From assembly GCF_019578655.1 (NCBI RefSeq), contig NC_063261.1, positions 1,364,001 through 1,428,000 on the forward strand: a DNA stretch of 64,000 bases, read 5' to 3'. A model generated the notes under the pieces. That model did no database searches. It was not told where the DNA came from and saw only the letters and a program-made list of their open reading frames with translations. This DNA is from Ricinus communis (Eukaryota > Streptophyta > Magnoliopsida > Malpighiales > Euphorbiaceae). Both the position numbers and the translations under genes were made by a program. This document shows, one piece after another, positions 11,949-25,140 of this stretch (position 1 is the first letter of the stretch; each line of letters starts with the position of its first letter).

Positions 11949-13080
11949 AGGTGTATATCCTTCAAAATGAGAAAATAACCCCAAAAAGGTGGTATATTTT
12001 TTAATATGAGAAAACAATCCCGTAAGAGGGGTATATTTATCAATATTAGAAAAAAACCATGTAAGAGGGGTATATCTTTCAAAATGAGAAAACAACTCCG
12101 TAAGAGGGGTATATTTGTCAAAATTAGAAAAACACCCATTAAGAGGGTATATCTTCAAAAATGAGTAAACAACAAGAAAAAAGGGGTATATTTTTTAATA
12201 TGAGAAAACAACCCCGTAAGACAGGTATATTTGTCAAAATTAGAAAATAACCCCGTAAGAGAGGTATGTTTTTTAATATTAGAAAGCAACCTCATATGAG
12301 GGATATATTTATCAATAGTAGAAAACAACCCCGTAAGAGGGGTATATTTGTCAATATGAAATAACCCCATAAGACGGGTATATTTGTCAATATTAGAAAA
12401 CAACCCCGTAAGAAGGGTATATCTTTCAAAATGAGAAAACAACTCCAAAAAAGTGGTATATTTTTTAATATGAGAAAATAACCCGGTAAGAGGGGTATAT
12501 TTATCCATATCAGAAAATAAACCCGTATGAGGGGTATATTGGTCAATATTAGAAAATAACCCCGTAAGAGGGATATATCCTTCAAAATGAGAAAACAACC
12601 CTAAAAAAGTGGTATATTTTTTAATATAAGAAAACAACCATGTAAGAGGGGTATATGTTTCAAAATGAGAAAATAACTCCAAAAAAGTGGTATATTTTTT
12701 AATATGTGAAAACGGCCCCGTAAGAGAGGTATATTTGTCAATATGAGAAAACAACTCCGTAAGAGGGATATATTTGTCAATATTAAAAAACAACCTTGTA
12801 AGAGGAGAATATTTATGAATATGAGAAAACAACCCCGTAAGTGGGGTATATTTGTCAATATTAGAAAATAACCCTGTAAGAGGAGTATATCTTTCAAAAT
12901 GAGAAAATAACTATGAAAAAGTGGTATATTTTTTAATATGAGAAAACGACCCAGTAATAAGGGTATATTAGTCAATATGATAAAACAACCCCGTAAGAGG
13001 GGTACATTTTTGAAATATTAGAAAAGAATCCCCATAAGAGGGTTATATCTTTCAAAATGAGAAAACAACCCTATAAGAGG

Positions 13081-16000
13081 GGATAAGAGGGGTATATTTG
13101 TCAATATTAGAAAACAACCCCGTAAGAGGGGTATACTTATCAATATTAGAAAACAACCCCGTAAGAGGGGTATATCTTTCAAAATGAGAGAACAACCCCG
13201 TAAGAGGGGTATATTTATCAATATTAGAAAATAACCCCGTAAGAGGGTTATGTCTTTCAAAATGAGAAAATAACTCCATAAGAGGGGTATATTTGTCAAT
13301 ATTAGAAAACAACCCCGTAACAGGGGCATATCTTTCAAAATGAGAAAACAACTCTAATAAAATGATATATTTTTTAATATGAGAAAACAACCCGGTAAGA
13401 GGGGTATATTTATCAATATTAGAAAAGAACCCCGTAATAGGGGTATATTTGTCAATATGAGAAAACAACACCATAAGAAGGGTATACCATTCAAAATGAG
13501 AAAACTACCCCACGAAAGTGGTATAATTTTTAATATGAGAAAACAAGCCCGTAAAATAGGTATATTTGTCAATATTAGAAAATAACCCCATAAGAGGGGT
13601 ATATTTGTCAATATGAGAAAACAACCCCGTAAGAGGGGTATATTTGTTAATATTAGAAAATAACCCCGTAAGAGAGGTATATCTTTCAAAATGAGAAAAC
13701 AACCCCAAAAAAGTGGTATATTTTTTAATTTGAGATAACAACCCCGTAAGAGGGGTATATTTGTCAATATGAGAAAACAACCCCATATGAAGGGTATATC
13801 GATCAATATTAGAAACAACCCCGTAAGAGGGGTATATCTTTCAAAATGAGAAAACTACCCCAAAAAAGTGGTATATTTTTTAATATGAGAAAACAACCCC
13901 ATAACAGGGGTATATTTATCAATATTGGAAAAGAACCTCGTAGGAGGGGCACATTTGTCAATATTAGAAAATAACCCCGTAAGAGGGGTATATCCTTCAA
14001 AATGAGAAAACAACCCTAAAAAAGTGGTACATGTTTTAATATCAGAAAATAACCCCGTAAAATAGGTATATTTGTCAATATTAGAAAATAACCCCGTAAG
14101 AGGGGTATATTTATCAATATGAGAAAACAACCCCCTAAGAGGGGTATATTTATCAATATTAAAAAAAACCCCAAAAGAGGGGTATATCCTTCAAAATGAG
14201 AAAACAAACCAAAAAAATTGGTATATTTTTTAATTTAAGAGAACAACCCCGTAAGAGGGGTATATTTATCAATATGAGAAAACAACCCCGTATGAAGGGT
14301 ATATCGGTCAATATTAGAAACAACCCCGTAAGAGCGGTATATCCTTCAAAATGAGAAAACAACCCCAAAAAAGTGGTATATTTTTTAATATGAGAAAACA
14401 ACCCCGTAACAGGGGTATATTTATCAATATTAGAAAAGAACCCCGTAAGAGGGGTACATTTGTCAATATTAGAAAATAACCCCGTAAGAGGGGTATATCC
14501 TGCAAAATAAGAAAACAACCCTAAAAAAGTGGTATATGTTTTAATATCAGAAAACAACCCCGTAAAATAGGTATATTTGTCAATATTAGAAAATAACTTC
14601 GTAAGAGGGGTATATTTATCAATATTAAGAAACAACCCCGTAAGAGGGGTATATCATTCAAAATGAGAAAACAAACCAAAAAAATTGGTATATTTTTTAA
14701 TTTGAGATAACAACCCTATAAGAGGGGTATATTTGTCAATATGAGAAAAAAAACCCGTATGAGGGGTATATTAGTCAATATTAGAAAATAACACCGTAAG
14801 AGGGGTATGTCCTTCAAAATGAGAAAACAACCCTAAAAATGTGGTATATTTTTTAATATAAGAAAACAACCCCGTAAGAGGGGTGTATTTGTCAATATGA
14901 GAAAACAACCCCGTAAGAGGGGTATATTTGTCAATATAAGAAAACAACCCCATAAGAGGTGTATATCCTTCAAAATGAGAAAATAACCCCAAAAAGGTGG
15001 TATATTTTTTAATATGAGAAAATAATCCCGTAAGAGGGGTATATTTATCAATATTAGAAAAAAACCATGTAAGAGGGGTATATCTTTCAAAATGAGAAAA
15101 CAACTCCGTAAGAGGGGTATATTTGTCAATATTAGAAAAACACCCATTAAGAGGGTATATCTTTAAAAATGAGTAAACAATAAGAAAAAAGGGGTATATT
15201 TTTTAATATGAGAAAACAACCACGTAAGACAGGTATATTTGTCAAAATTAGAAAATAACCCCGTAAGAGAGGTATGTTTTTTAATATTAGAAAACAACCT
15301 CATATGAGGGATATATTTATCAATAGTAGAAAATAACCCCGTAAGAGGGGTATATTTGTCAATATGAAATAATCCCATAAGACGGGTATATTTGTCAATA
15401 TTAGAAAACAACCCCGTAAGATGGGTATATCTTTCAAAATGAGAAAACAACTCCAAAAAAGTGGTATATTTTTTAATATGAGAAAATAACCCGGTAAGAG
15501 GGGTATATTTATCCATATCAGAAAACAAACCCGTATGAGGGGTATATTGGTCAATATTAGAAAATAACCCCGTAAGAGGGATATATCCTTCAAAATGAGA
15601 TAACAACCTTAGAAAAGTGGTATATTTTTTAATATAAGAAAACAACCATGTAAGAGGGGTATATGTTTCAAAATGAGAAAACAACTCCAAAAAAGTGGTA
15701 TATTTTTTAATATGTGAAAACGGCCCCGTAAGAGAGGTATATTTGTCAATATGAGAAAACAACTCCGTAAGAGGGATATATTTGTCAATATTAAAAAATA
15801 ATCCTGTAAGAGGAGAATATTTATGAATATGAGAAAACAACCCCGTAAGTGGGGTATATTTGTTAATATTAGAAAACAACCCCGTAAGAGAGGTATATCT
15901 TTCAAAATGAGAAAACAACCCCAAAAAAGTGGTATATTTTTTAATATGAAAAAACGACCCGGTAATAAGGGTATATTTGTCAATATGATAAAACAACCCC

Positions 16001-16107
16001 GTAAGAGGGGTACATTTTTGAAATATTAGAAAAGAATCCCCATAAGAGGGTTATATTTTTCAAAATGAGAAAACAACCCCATAAGAGGGGTATCTTTGTC
16101 AATATCA
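13081..16107. repeat. Segmental duplication unit 2 (without the LTR)
   Basis: Second copy of the block at 8555-13080, about 3.0 kb of pure satellite. Variant order is the same monomer by monomer, including rare variants such as the CCACGAAAGTGG hairpin (13510-13521, matching 8981-8992) and the TACATTTTTGAAATATTAG unit. It lacks the 1474-bp LTR, so it preserves the pre-insertion state of the site. Confidence 0.85.
14957..14963. other. Empty insertion site corresponding to the solo LTR
   Basis: AGGTGTA occurs once here within an uninterrupted monomer (CATAAGAGGTGTATATCC). In the sister block the same seven bases flank the LTR on both sides (10468-10474 and 11949-11955). The offset on the left is 4489 and on the right 3008, a difference of 1481, equal to the LTR plus one 7-bp repeat. 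Confidence 0.88.
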
Positions 16108-17589
16108 TAAAACAACCACGTAAGAGGGGTCTATTTATCAATATTAAAAAAAAAAACCCCGTAAGAGGGGTATATCTTTCAAAATGAGAAACAACCCCAA
16201 GAAACTGGTATATTTATTAATATTAGAAAACAACCCCGTACGAGGGGTGTATTTGTTAATGTTTGAAAGAAACCCCATAAGAGGGGCATATTTTTCAAAT
16301 TGAGAAAATAACCCGGTAAGAGGGGTGTATTTGTCAATATTAGAAAACAACCCCGTAAGACGGATATATTTGTCAATATGAGAAAACAACCCCGTAAGAG
16401 GAATATATCTTTCAAAATGAGAAAACAACTCCAAAATAGTGGTATATTTTTTAATATGAGAAAACAACCCGGTAAAAGGGGTATGTATATCAATGATAGA
16501 AAACAACCCCATAAGAGGGGTACATTTGTCAATATTAGAAAATAACCTTGTAAGAGGAGGTATATCTTTCAAAATGAAAAAACAACCACAATAAAGTGAT
16601 TTTTTTTTAATATGAGAAAATGACCCCATAAGAGAGGTATATTTATCAATATGAGAAAATAACTCCGTAAAAGGGATATATCTTTCAAAATAAGAGAACA
16701 ACCCCAAAAAAGTGGTGTATTTGTTATTATTAGAAAACAACCACGTAAGAGGGGTATATTTGTCAATATTAGAAAGACAACCCCGTATTGGCATATCTTT
16801 CAAATTGAGAAAACAACAACAAAAAGTGGTATATTTTTTAATATGAGAAAACAATCCGGTAAGAGGGTTATATTTATCATTATTAGAAAACAACCGTATA
16901 AGAAGGGTATATTTATCAATATTAGAAAACAACCCCGTAAGAGGGGTATTTTTGTCAATATGAGAAAATAACCCCATAAGAGGGGTATATTTGTCAATAT
17001 TAGAAAACAACCCCGTAAGAGGGGTATATTTTTCAAAATGTGAAAACAACCCCAAAAAAATGGTATATATTTTAATATGAGAAAACCACCCCGTAAGAGA
17101 GGTATATTTGTCAATATGAGAAAATAACCTCGTCAGAGGGGTATATCTGTGAATATTAGAAAACAACCACGTAAGAGAGGTATATTTGTTAGTATTAGAT
17201 AACAGCCCCGTAAGAGGGATATATTTTTCAATATGAGAAAACAACCTCGTAAGAGGGGTATATTTGTTTATATTAGAAAAAAAACCCCATAAGAGGGGTA
17301 TATCTTTCAAAATGAGAAAATAACTCCGTAAGAGGGGTACATTTGTCAATATGAGAAAACAACCCCGTAAGAGAGGTATATTTGTCAATATGAGAAAACA
17401 ACCCCGTAAGAGGGGTATATTTTTCAATATTAGAAGACAACCCCGTAAGAGGGGTATATCTTTCAAAATGAGAGAACAACCCCAAAAAAGTGGTATATTT
17501 TTTAATATTAGAAAACAACCCTGTGAGTAGGGTATATTTGTCAATATCATAAAAAAAACCCCGTAAGAGGGGTCTATTTATCAATATTA

Positions 17590-18050
17590 GAAAGAACCAT
17601 TGGGTATATCAATGAGAACAACCCCAAAAGGCGGTATATTCTTAATATTAGAAAATAACCCCGTAAGAGGGGTATATTTGTTAATATTAGAAACAAACCC
17701 CGTAAGAGGGGCATATCTTTCAAATTAAGAAAACAACCCCGAAAAGTGGTATATTTTTTAATATGAGAAAATAACCCGGTAAGAGCGGTGTATTTGTCAA
17801 TATAAGAAAACATCCCCGTAAGAGGGGTATATTTGTCAATATGAGAAAACAATCCTGTAAGAGGGGTTTATTTGTCAATATTAGAAAGCAACCCAGTATG
17901 AGCGGTATATCTTTCAAAATGGGGAAACAACTCCAAAAAAGTTGTATATTTTTTAATATGAGAAAACAACCCGGTAAGAGGGGTATGTATATCAATGATA
18001 GAAAACAACCCCATAAGAGGGATACATTTATCAATATTAGAAAATAACCC
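17590..18050. repeat. Duplicated satellite block, copy 1 (partner 18877-19337)
   Basis: Monomer order and rare variants match the downstream block at a constant offset of 1287, for example AGAGGGGTTTATTTGTC and CAATGATAGAAAAC units. A related, more divergent copy begins near 16124, where the GGGGTCTATTTATC anchor is shared (also at about 17567 and 18840). This points to repeated copying of a roughly 1.3-1.45-kb segment. Confidence 0.75.
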
Positions 18051-18429
18051 CGTAAGAGGAGGTATATCTTTCAAAATCAGAAAACAATCACAATAAAGTG
18101 ATATATTTTTTAATATGAGAAAACGACCACGTAAGAGAGGTATATTTGTCAATATGAGAAAACAACTCCGTAAGAGGGATATATCTTTCAAAATAAGCGA
18201 ACAACCCCAAAAAAGTGGTGTATTTGTTAATATTAGAAAACAACCACGCAAGAGGGGTATATTTGTCAATATTAGAAAGACAACCCCGTAGGATTGGCAT
18301 ATCTTTCAAATTGAGAAAACAACAACAAAAAGTGGTATATTTTTTAATATGAGAAAACAATCCGGTAAAAGGGTTATATTTGTCATTATTAGAAAACAAC
18401 CCTATAAGAAGGGTATATTTATCAATATT

Positions 18430-18740
18430 AGAAAACAACCGGTGGAGGGTATCTTTATCAATCTGGAAATAACCGTGGAGGTTATGTTGTCAATTTTAGA
18501 AAACAACCCCGTAAGAGGGGTATATTTTTCAAAATGTGAAAACAACCCCAAAAAAGTGGTATATATTTTAATATGAGAAAACTACCCCGTAAGAGAGGTA
18601 TATTTGTCAATATGGAAAATACAATGGGACGGTATATCCGTAAATATTAGAAAACAACCGTGGGAGGTTATGTTGGTGTTGGATAAACCCGTGGGGTATA
18701 TTTTCAATGGAGACAACCCGTGGAGGGTAATCTTCAAAAT
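18430..18740. repeat. Satellite stretch with lost 39-bp phase
   Basis: Monomers here are shortened and corrupted, with words such as CCGGTGGAGGGTATC where CCCCGTAAGAGGGG is expected. The sister block near 16930-17240 keeps the normal phase. Deletions cluster around the C and G runs, which fits sequence-consensus error near an unresolved repeat at least as well as true decay. A smaller patch lies at about 17590-17640. Confidence 0.7.
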
Positions 18741-20269
18741 GAGAAAACAACCCCAAAAAAGTGGTATATTTTTTAATATTAGAAAATAACCCCGTAAGAG
18801 GGGTATATTTGTCAATATCATAAAATGACCCCGTAAAAGGGGTCTATTTATCAATATTAGAAAAAAAAACCCGTAAGAGGGGTATATCTTTCAAAATGAG
18901 AAACAACCCCAAAAAACTGGTATATTTCTTAATATTAGAAAATAACCCCGTAAGAGGGGTATATTTGTTAATATTAGAAACAAACCCCGTAAGAGGAGCA
19001 TATCTTTCAAATTAGGAAAATAACCCCGAAAAGTGGTATATTTTTTAATATGAGAAAATAACCCGGTAAGAGCGGTGTATTTGTCAATATAAGAAAACAT
19101 CCCCGTAAGAGGGGTATATTTGTCAATATGAGAAAACAATTCTGTAAGAGGGGTTTATTTGTCAATATTAGAAAGCAACCCAGTATGAGCGGTATATCTT
19201 TCAAAATGAGGAAACAACTCCAAAAAAGTTGTATATTTTTTAATATGAGAAAACAACCCGGTAAGAGGGGTATGTATATCAATGATAGAAAACAACCCGA
19301 TAAGAGGGATACATTTGTCAATATTAGAAAATAACCCCGTAAGAGGAGGTATATCTTTCAAAATGAGAAAATAACTCCGTAAGAGGGGTTTATTTGTCAA
19401 TATTAGAAAGTAACCCAGTATGAGCGGTATATCTTTCAAAATGAGGAAACAACCCCGAAAAGTGGTATATTTTTTAATATGAGAAAATAACCCGGCAAGA
19501 GGGTTGTATTTGTCAATATAAGAAAACAACCCCGTAAGAGGGGTATATTTGTCAATATGAGAAAACAATCCCGTAAGAGGGGGCGTATTAGTCAATATTA
19601 GAAAGCAACCCAGTATGAGCAGTATATCTTTCAAAATGAGAAAAAAAACTTCAAAAAAGTGGTATATTTTTTAATATGAGAAAACAACCCGGTAAGAGGG
19701 GTATATATGTCAATGATAGAAAACAACCCCGTAAGAGGGACATATTTGTCATTATTAGAAAAAAAACCTCGTAAACAGGGTATATTTGCCAATAAGAGAA
19801 AACAACCTTGTAAGAGGGGTATATTTGTCAATATTAGAAAACAACCCCGTAAGAGGAGTATATCTTTCAAAATGAGAAAACAACTCCAAAAAAGTGGTAT
19901 ATTTTTTTATATGAGAAAACAATCCGGTAAGAGGGGTATATATATCAATGATAGAAAATAACCCCGTAAGAGGGATATATTTGTCAATATTAGAAAATAA
20001 CCTCGTAAGAGGGGTATATTTGTGAATATGAGAAAACAACCCTGTAAGAGGGGTATATTTATCAATATTAGAAAACAACCCCGTAAGAGAGGTATATTTT
20101 TAAATATTAAAGAACAACCCCGTAAGAGGGGTATATTTATCAATATTAGAAAAAAACTGTAAGAGGGGTATATCTTTCAAAATGAGAAAACAACCCAAAA
20201 AAAGTGGTATATTTTTTAATATGAAAAAACAACCCCGTAAAAGAGGTATATTTGTCAATATTAGAAAAA

Positions 20270-20769
20270 NNNNNNNNNNNNNNNNNNNNNNNNNNNNNNN
20301 NNNNNNNNNNNNNNNNNNNNNNNNNNNNNNNNNNNNNNNNNNNNNNNNNNNNNNNNNNNNNNNNNNNNNNNNNNNNNNNNNNNNNNNNNNNNNNNNNNNN
20401 NNNNNNNNNNNNNNNNNNNNNNNNNNNNNNNNNNNNNNNNNNNNNNNNNNNNNNNNNNNNNNNNNNNNNNNNNNNNNNNNNNNNNNNNNNNNNNNNNNNN
20501 NNNNNNNNNNNNNNNNNNNNNNNNNNNNNNNNNNNNNNNNNNNNNNNNNNNNNNNNNNNNNNNNNNNNNNNNNNNNNNNNNNNNNNNNNNNNNNNNNNNN
20601 NNNNNNNNNNNNNNNNNNNNNNNNNNNNNNNNNNNNNNNNNNNNNNNNNNNNNNNNNNNNNNNNNNNNNNNNNNNNNNNNNNNNNNNNNNNNNNNNNNNN
20701 NNNNNNNNNNNNNNNNNNNNNNNNNNNNNNNNNNNNNNNNNNNNNNNNNNNNNNNNNNNNNNNNNNNNN
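20270..20769. other. Assembly gap (500 N)
   Basis: Exactly 500 undetermined bases with satellite on both sides. A round-number gap usually marks unknown length, so the array is probably longer than shown. Translations through it are meaningless. Confidence 0.99.
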
Positions 20770-22959
20770 AATATTTTTCAATATGAGAAAACAACCCCAG
20801 AAGAGAGTAATATTAGAAAACAACCCCGTAAGAGAGGTATATTTGTCAATATTAGAAAACAACCATGTAAGAGGGGTATATCTGTCAATATGACAAAACA
20901 ACCTCTTAAGAGCGGTATACTTGTCAATATTAGAAAACAACCTCGTAAGTGGAGTATATCTTTCAAAATGAGAAAAGAACTCAATAAAAAGTGGTTTATT
21001 TTTTAATATGAGAAAACAATACATGTAAAAGGGGTATATTTTTTAATATTAGAAAACAACCCCGTAAGAGGGGTATATTTATTAATATTAGAAAACAACC
21101 CCGTAAGAGGGGTATATCTTTCAAAATGAGAAAACAACCCCAAAAAAGGGGTATATTTTTTAATATGAGAAAACAACCCCGTAAGAGAGGTATATTTGTC
21201 AATATGAGAAAGCGAGCCCGTAAGAGGGGTATATCTTTTAAAATGAGAAAACAACCCCAAAAAAGTGGTATATTTTTTAATATGAGAAAACAACCCGGTA
21301 AGAGGGCTGTATTTGTCAATATTAGAAAACAACCACGTAAGAGGGGTATATCTGTCAATATGACAAAACAACCTCGTAAGAGCGGTATACTTGTCAATAT
21401 TAGAAAACAACCCCGTAAGAGGAGTATATCTTTCAAAATGAGAAAAGAACTCCAAAAAAAGTGGTTTATTTTTTAATATGAGAAAACAATACCTGTAAAA
21501 GGGGTATATTTTTCAATATTAGAAAACAAGCCCGTAAGAGGGGTATATTTATAAATATTAGAAAACAACCCCGTAAGAGGGGTATATCTTTCAAAATGAG
21601 AAAACAACCCCAAAAAAGTGGTATATTTTTTAATATGAAAAAAGCAACCCCGTAAGAGGGGTATATTTATCAATATTCGAAAAGAATCCCGTAAGAGGGG
21701 TATATCTTTCAAAATAAGAATACAACCCCAAAAAAGTGGTGTATTTGTTAATATTAGAAAACAACCACGTAAGAGGGGTATATTTGTCAATATTAGAAAA
21801 ACAACCCCGTAGGATTGGCATATCTTTCAAATTGAGAAAACAATATATTTTTTAATATGAGAAAACAATCCGGTAAGAGGGTTATATTTGTTAATATTAG
21901 AAAACAATCATATAAGAAGGGTATATTTGTCAATATTAGAAAACAACCCCGTAAGAGGGGTATATTTATCAATATGAGAAAATAACTCCGTAAGAGGGGT
22001 ATCTTTGTCAATATTAGAAAACAACCCCGTAAGAGGGGTATATTTTTCAAAATGTGAAAACAACCCTAAAAAAGTGGTATATATTTTAATATGAAAAAGC
22101 TACCCCGTAAGAGAGGTATATTTCTCAATATGAGAAAATAACCACGTAAGAGGGGTATATTTGTCATTATTAGAAAACAACCACGTAAGAGGGGTATATT
22201 TGTCAATATTAGATACTAACCCCGTAAGAGAGATATATCTTTCAACATGAGAAAACAACCCCGTAAGAGAGGTATATTTGTCAATATTAGAAAAAACCCC
22301 GTAAGAGGGGAATATATTTCAAAATGAGAAAACAACTCCGTAAGAGGGGTATATTTGTCAATATGAGAAAACAACCCCGTAAGAGAGGTATATTTGTCAA
22401 TATGAGAAAACAACCCCGTAAGAGGGGTATCTTTTTCAATATTAGAAAACAACCCCGTAAGAGGGGTATATCTTTCAAAATGAGAAAACAACCCCAAAAA
22501 AGGGGTATATTTTTTAATATGAGAAAACAACCCCGTAAGAGGGTTATATTTGTCGATATCACAAAACAACCCTATAAGAGGGGTCTATTTATCAATATTA
22601 GAAAAAGAACCCTGTATGAGGGGTATATCTTTCAAAATGAGAAACAACCCCAAAAAACTGGTATATTTGTTAATATTAGAAAACAACCCCGTAAGAGGGG
22701 TATATTTTTCAATATGAGAAAACAACCCCGTAACAGGGGTATATTTGTCAATATTAGAAAATAATCCCACAAGAGGGTATATCTGTCAATATGAGAAAAT
22801 AAAATTGTAAGAGGGGTACATCATTCAAAATGAGAGAACTACCCCACAAATGTGGTATAATTTTTAATATGAGAAAACAACCCTGTAAAAGAGGTGTATT
22901 TGTCAATATTAGAATATCACCCCGTTAGAGGGGTATATTTGTCAATATGAGAAAACAAC

Positions 22960-23235
22960 CTTGCAAGAGGGTATCTTTGTTATATTAGAAACAACCCCAG
23001 AAGAGGTATATCTTTCAAATGAGAAACAAACCCAAACAATCCCTGAATATATCAATATTAAAACAAACCCTGAGAGGGTGTATCTTGAAATGAGAAACAA
23101 CCCCAAAAAAGGGTATATTTTTTAATCATGAAAAACAACCTGTAATAGATGGTATATTTGTCAATATTAGAAAGAAACCCGTAAGAGGGGTAAAGTATTA
23201 GTCTATATTAGAAAACAACTGAGGGTATTTTCAAA
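22960..23235. repeat. Second satellite stretch with lost phase
   Basis: Monomer lengths fall irregularly below 39 and homopolymer runs are shortened (AGAAACAACCCCAGAAGAGG, AAACAAACCCTGAGAGGG). The related copy near 25350 is regular. It is either local decay or consensus error. Confidence 0.65.
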
Positions 23236-24049
23236 AGGAAAATAACCCCAAAAATGTGGTATATTTTGTAATATGAGAAAACAACCCTGTAAAAGAGTTA
23301 TAATTGTCAATATTATGAAATAACCCCACAAGAGAGGTATATTTGTTAATATGAGAAAACAACCCCATAAGAGGGGTATATTTATCAATATTAGAAAGCA
23401 ACCAAGTCAGAGGGGTATATCCTTCAAAATGAGATAACAACCCCAAAAAGTGGTAGATTTTTTAATTTGAGATAACAACCCCGTAAGAGGGAAATATTTG
23501 TCAATATGAGAAAACAACCTCTTATGAGGGCTATATTGGTCAATATTAGAAAACAACCCTAAAAAAGTGGTATATTTTTTAATATGAGAAGACAACCCAG
23601 TAAGAGGGGTATATTTGTCAATATTAGAATACAACCCCGTATGAGGGGTATATTGGTCGATATTAGAAAACAACCCCGTAAGAGGGGTATATCCTTCAAA
23701 ATGAGAAAACAACCCCAAAAAGGTGGTATATTTTTAAACATGAGAAAACAACGGCATAACAGGGGTATATTTATTAATATTATAAAAGAACCCATAAAGA
23801 GGGGAATATCTTTCAAAATGAGAAAACAACCCCCAAAAAATGGTATATTTTTTAATTTGAGATAACAACCCCGTAAGAGGGGTATATTTATCAATATGAG
23901 AAAAAACCCCGTATGAGGGGTATATTTGCCAATATGAGAAAACAACCCCGTAAGAGGGATATATTTGTCAATATCATAAAACAACCCCATAAGAGGGTAT
24001 ATCCTCCAAAATGAAAACCACCCCAAAAAATGGTATATTTTTTAATTTG

Positions 24050-25140
24050 AGATAACAACCCCGTAAGAGGAGTATATTTGTCAATATGAGAAACAACCCC
24101 ATAGGAGGGGTATATCTTTCAAAATGAGAAAACAACTCCAAAAAAGTGGTATATTTTTTAATATGAGAAGACAACCCAGTAAGAGGGGTATATTTGTCAA
24201 TATTAGAATACAACCCCGTATGAGGGGTATATTGGTCGATATTAGAAAACAACCCCGTAAGAGGGGTATATCCTTCAAAATGAGAAAACAACCCCAAAAA
24301 AGTGGTATATTTTAAACATGAGAAAACAACCGTGACAACAGGGGTATATTTATTAATATTATAAAAGAACCCCGCAAGAGGGGGAATATCTTTCAAAATG
24401 AGAAAACAACCCCAAAAATGGTATATTTTTTAATTTGAGATAACAACCCCGTAAGAGGGGTATATTTATCAATATGAGAGAAAACCCCAGATGAGGGGTA
24501 TATTGGTCAATATTAGAAAATAACCCCGTAAGAGGGTATATATCCATTCAAATAAGAAAATAACCCTAAAAAGATGGTATATTTTTTAATATGAGAAAAC
24601 CACTGCAGTAAGAGGGTATATTTTCAATATTAGAAAAAAACCACGTAAGAGGGGTATATCTGTCAAAATAAGAAAACAACCCCAAAAAACTGGTGTATTC
24701 GTTAATATTAGAAAACAACCGGGTAAGAGGGGTATATTTGTCAATTTTAGAAAACAACCCATAAGAGGGTATATTGTCAATATTAAAAATAACCCCAGAA
24801 GAGGGATATATCCTTCAAAATGAGAAAACAACCCTAAAAAAGTGGTATATTTTTTAACATAAGAAAGCAACCCCGTAAGAGGGGTATATTTGTCAATATG
24901 AGAAAACAACCCCGTAAGAGGGGTATATTTGTCAATATAAGAAAACAACCCCGAAAGAGGGGTATATCCTTCAAAATGTGAAAACAATCCCGAAAAAGTG
25001 GTATATTTTTTAAGATGAGAAAATAACCCCGTAACATGGGTATATTTGTTAATATGAGAAAACAACCCCGTAAGAGTGGTATATTTGTCAATACTAGAAA
25101 ACAACCCCGGAAGAGGGGTATATTTTTCAAAATGAGAAAA
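24050..25140. repeat. Duplicated satellite block, copy 1 (partner about 25955-27050)
   Basis: Shared rare units lie at near-constant offset: AGAAGACAACCCAG at 24166 and 26070, TTTTTTAACATAAG at 24851 and 26759, GTAACATGGG at 25031 and 26940. A third GTAACATGGG copy at 27327, 387 bases on, shows a further local tandem copy. The adjacent block 23230-23560 has its partner at an offset of 2134 (AAAAATGTGG at 23252 and 25386). Confidence 0.8.

Larger units (their letters stand above)
8555..13080. repeat. Segmental duplication unit 1 (contains the solo LTR)
   Basis: This block is repeated immediately downstream. Landmark GGTATACCATTC lies at 8952 here and at 13481 in the second copy (offset 4529). 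After the LTR the offset falls to 3008 and stays there: AGGTGTA at 11949 and 14957, and TACATTTTTGAAATATTAG at 13003 and 16011. The right junction near 13078-13090 shows an irregular GAGGGGATAAGAGGGG, where two part-monomers are fused out of phase. Boundaries are read by eye and accurate to tens of bases. Confidence 0.85.
11949..20269. repeat. 39-bp satellite array, block 2
   Basis: Same 39-bp family as block 1, with A, B and C variants and long-range duplications (8555-13080 against 13081-16107, and 17590-18050 against 18877-19337). Several short stretches lose the 39-bp phase, notably around 17590-17640 and 18430-18740. The block ends at a run of N. No gene is supported; the 468- and 277-codon reverse-strand ORFs consist only of 13-residue repeats such as GLFSNIDKYTPLT. 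Confidence 0.97.

Noticed and set aside
20146..21024. ORFs of 177-292 residues across the gap
   Set aside because: They exist only because N bases are translated as unknown residues.
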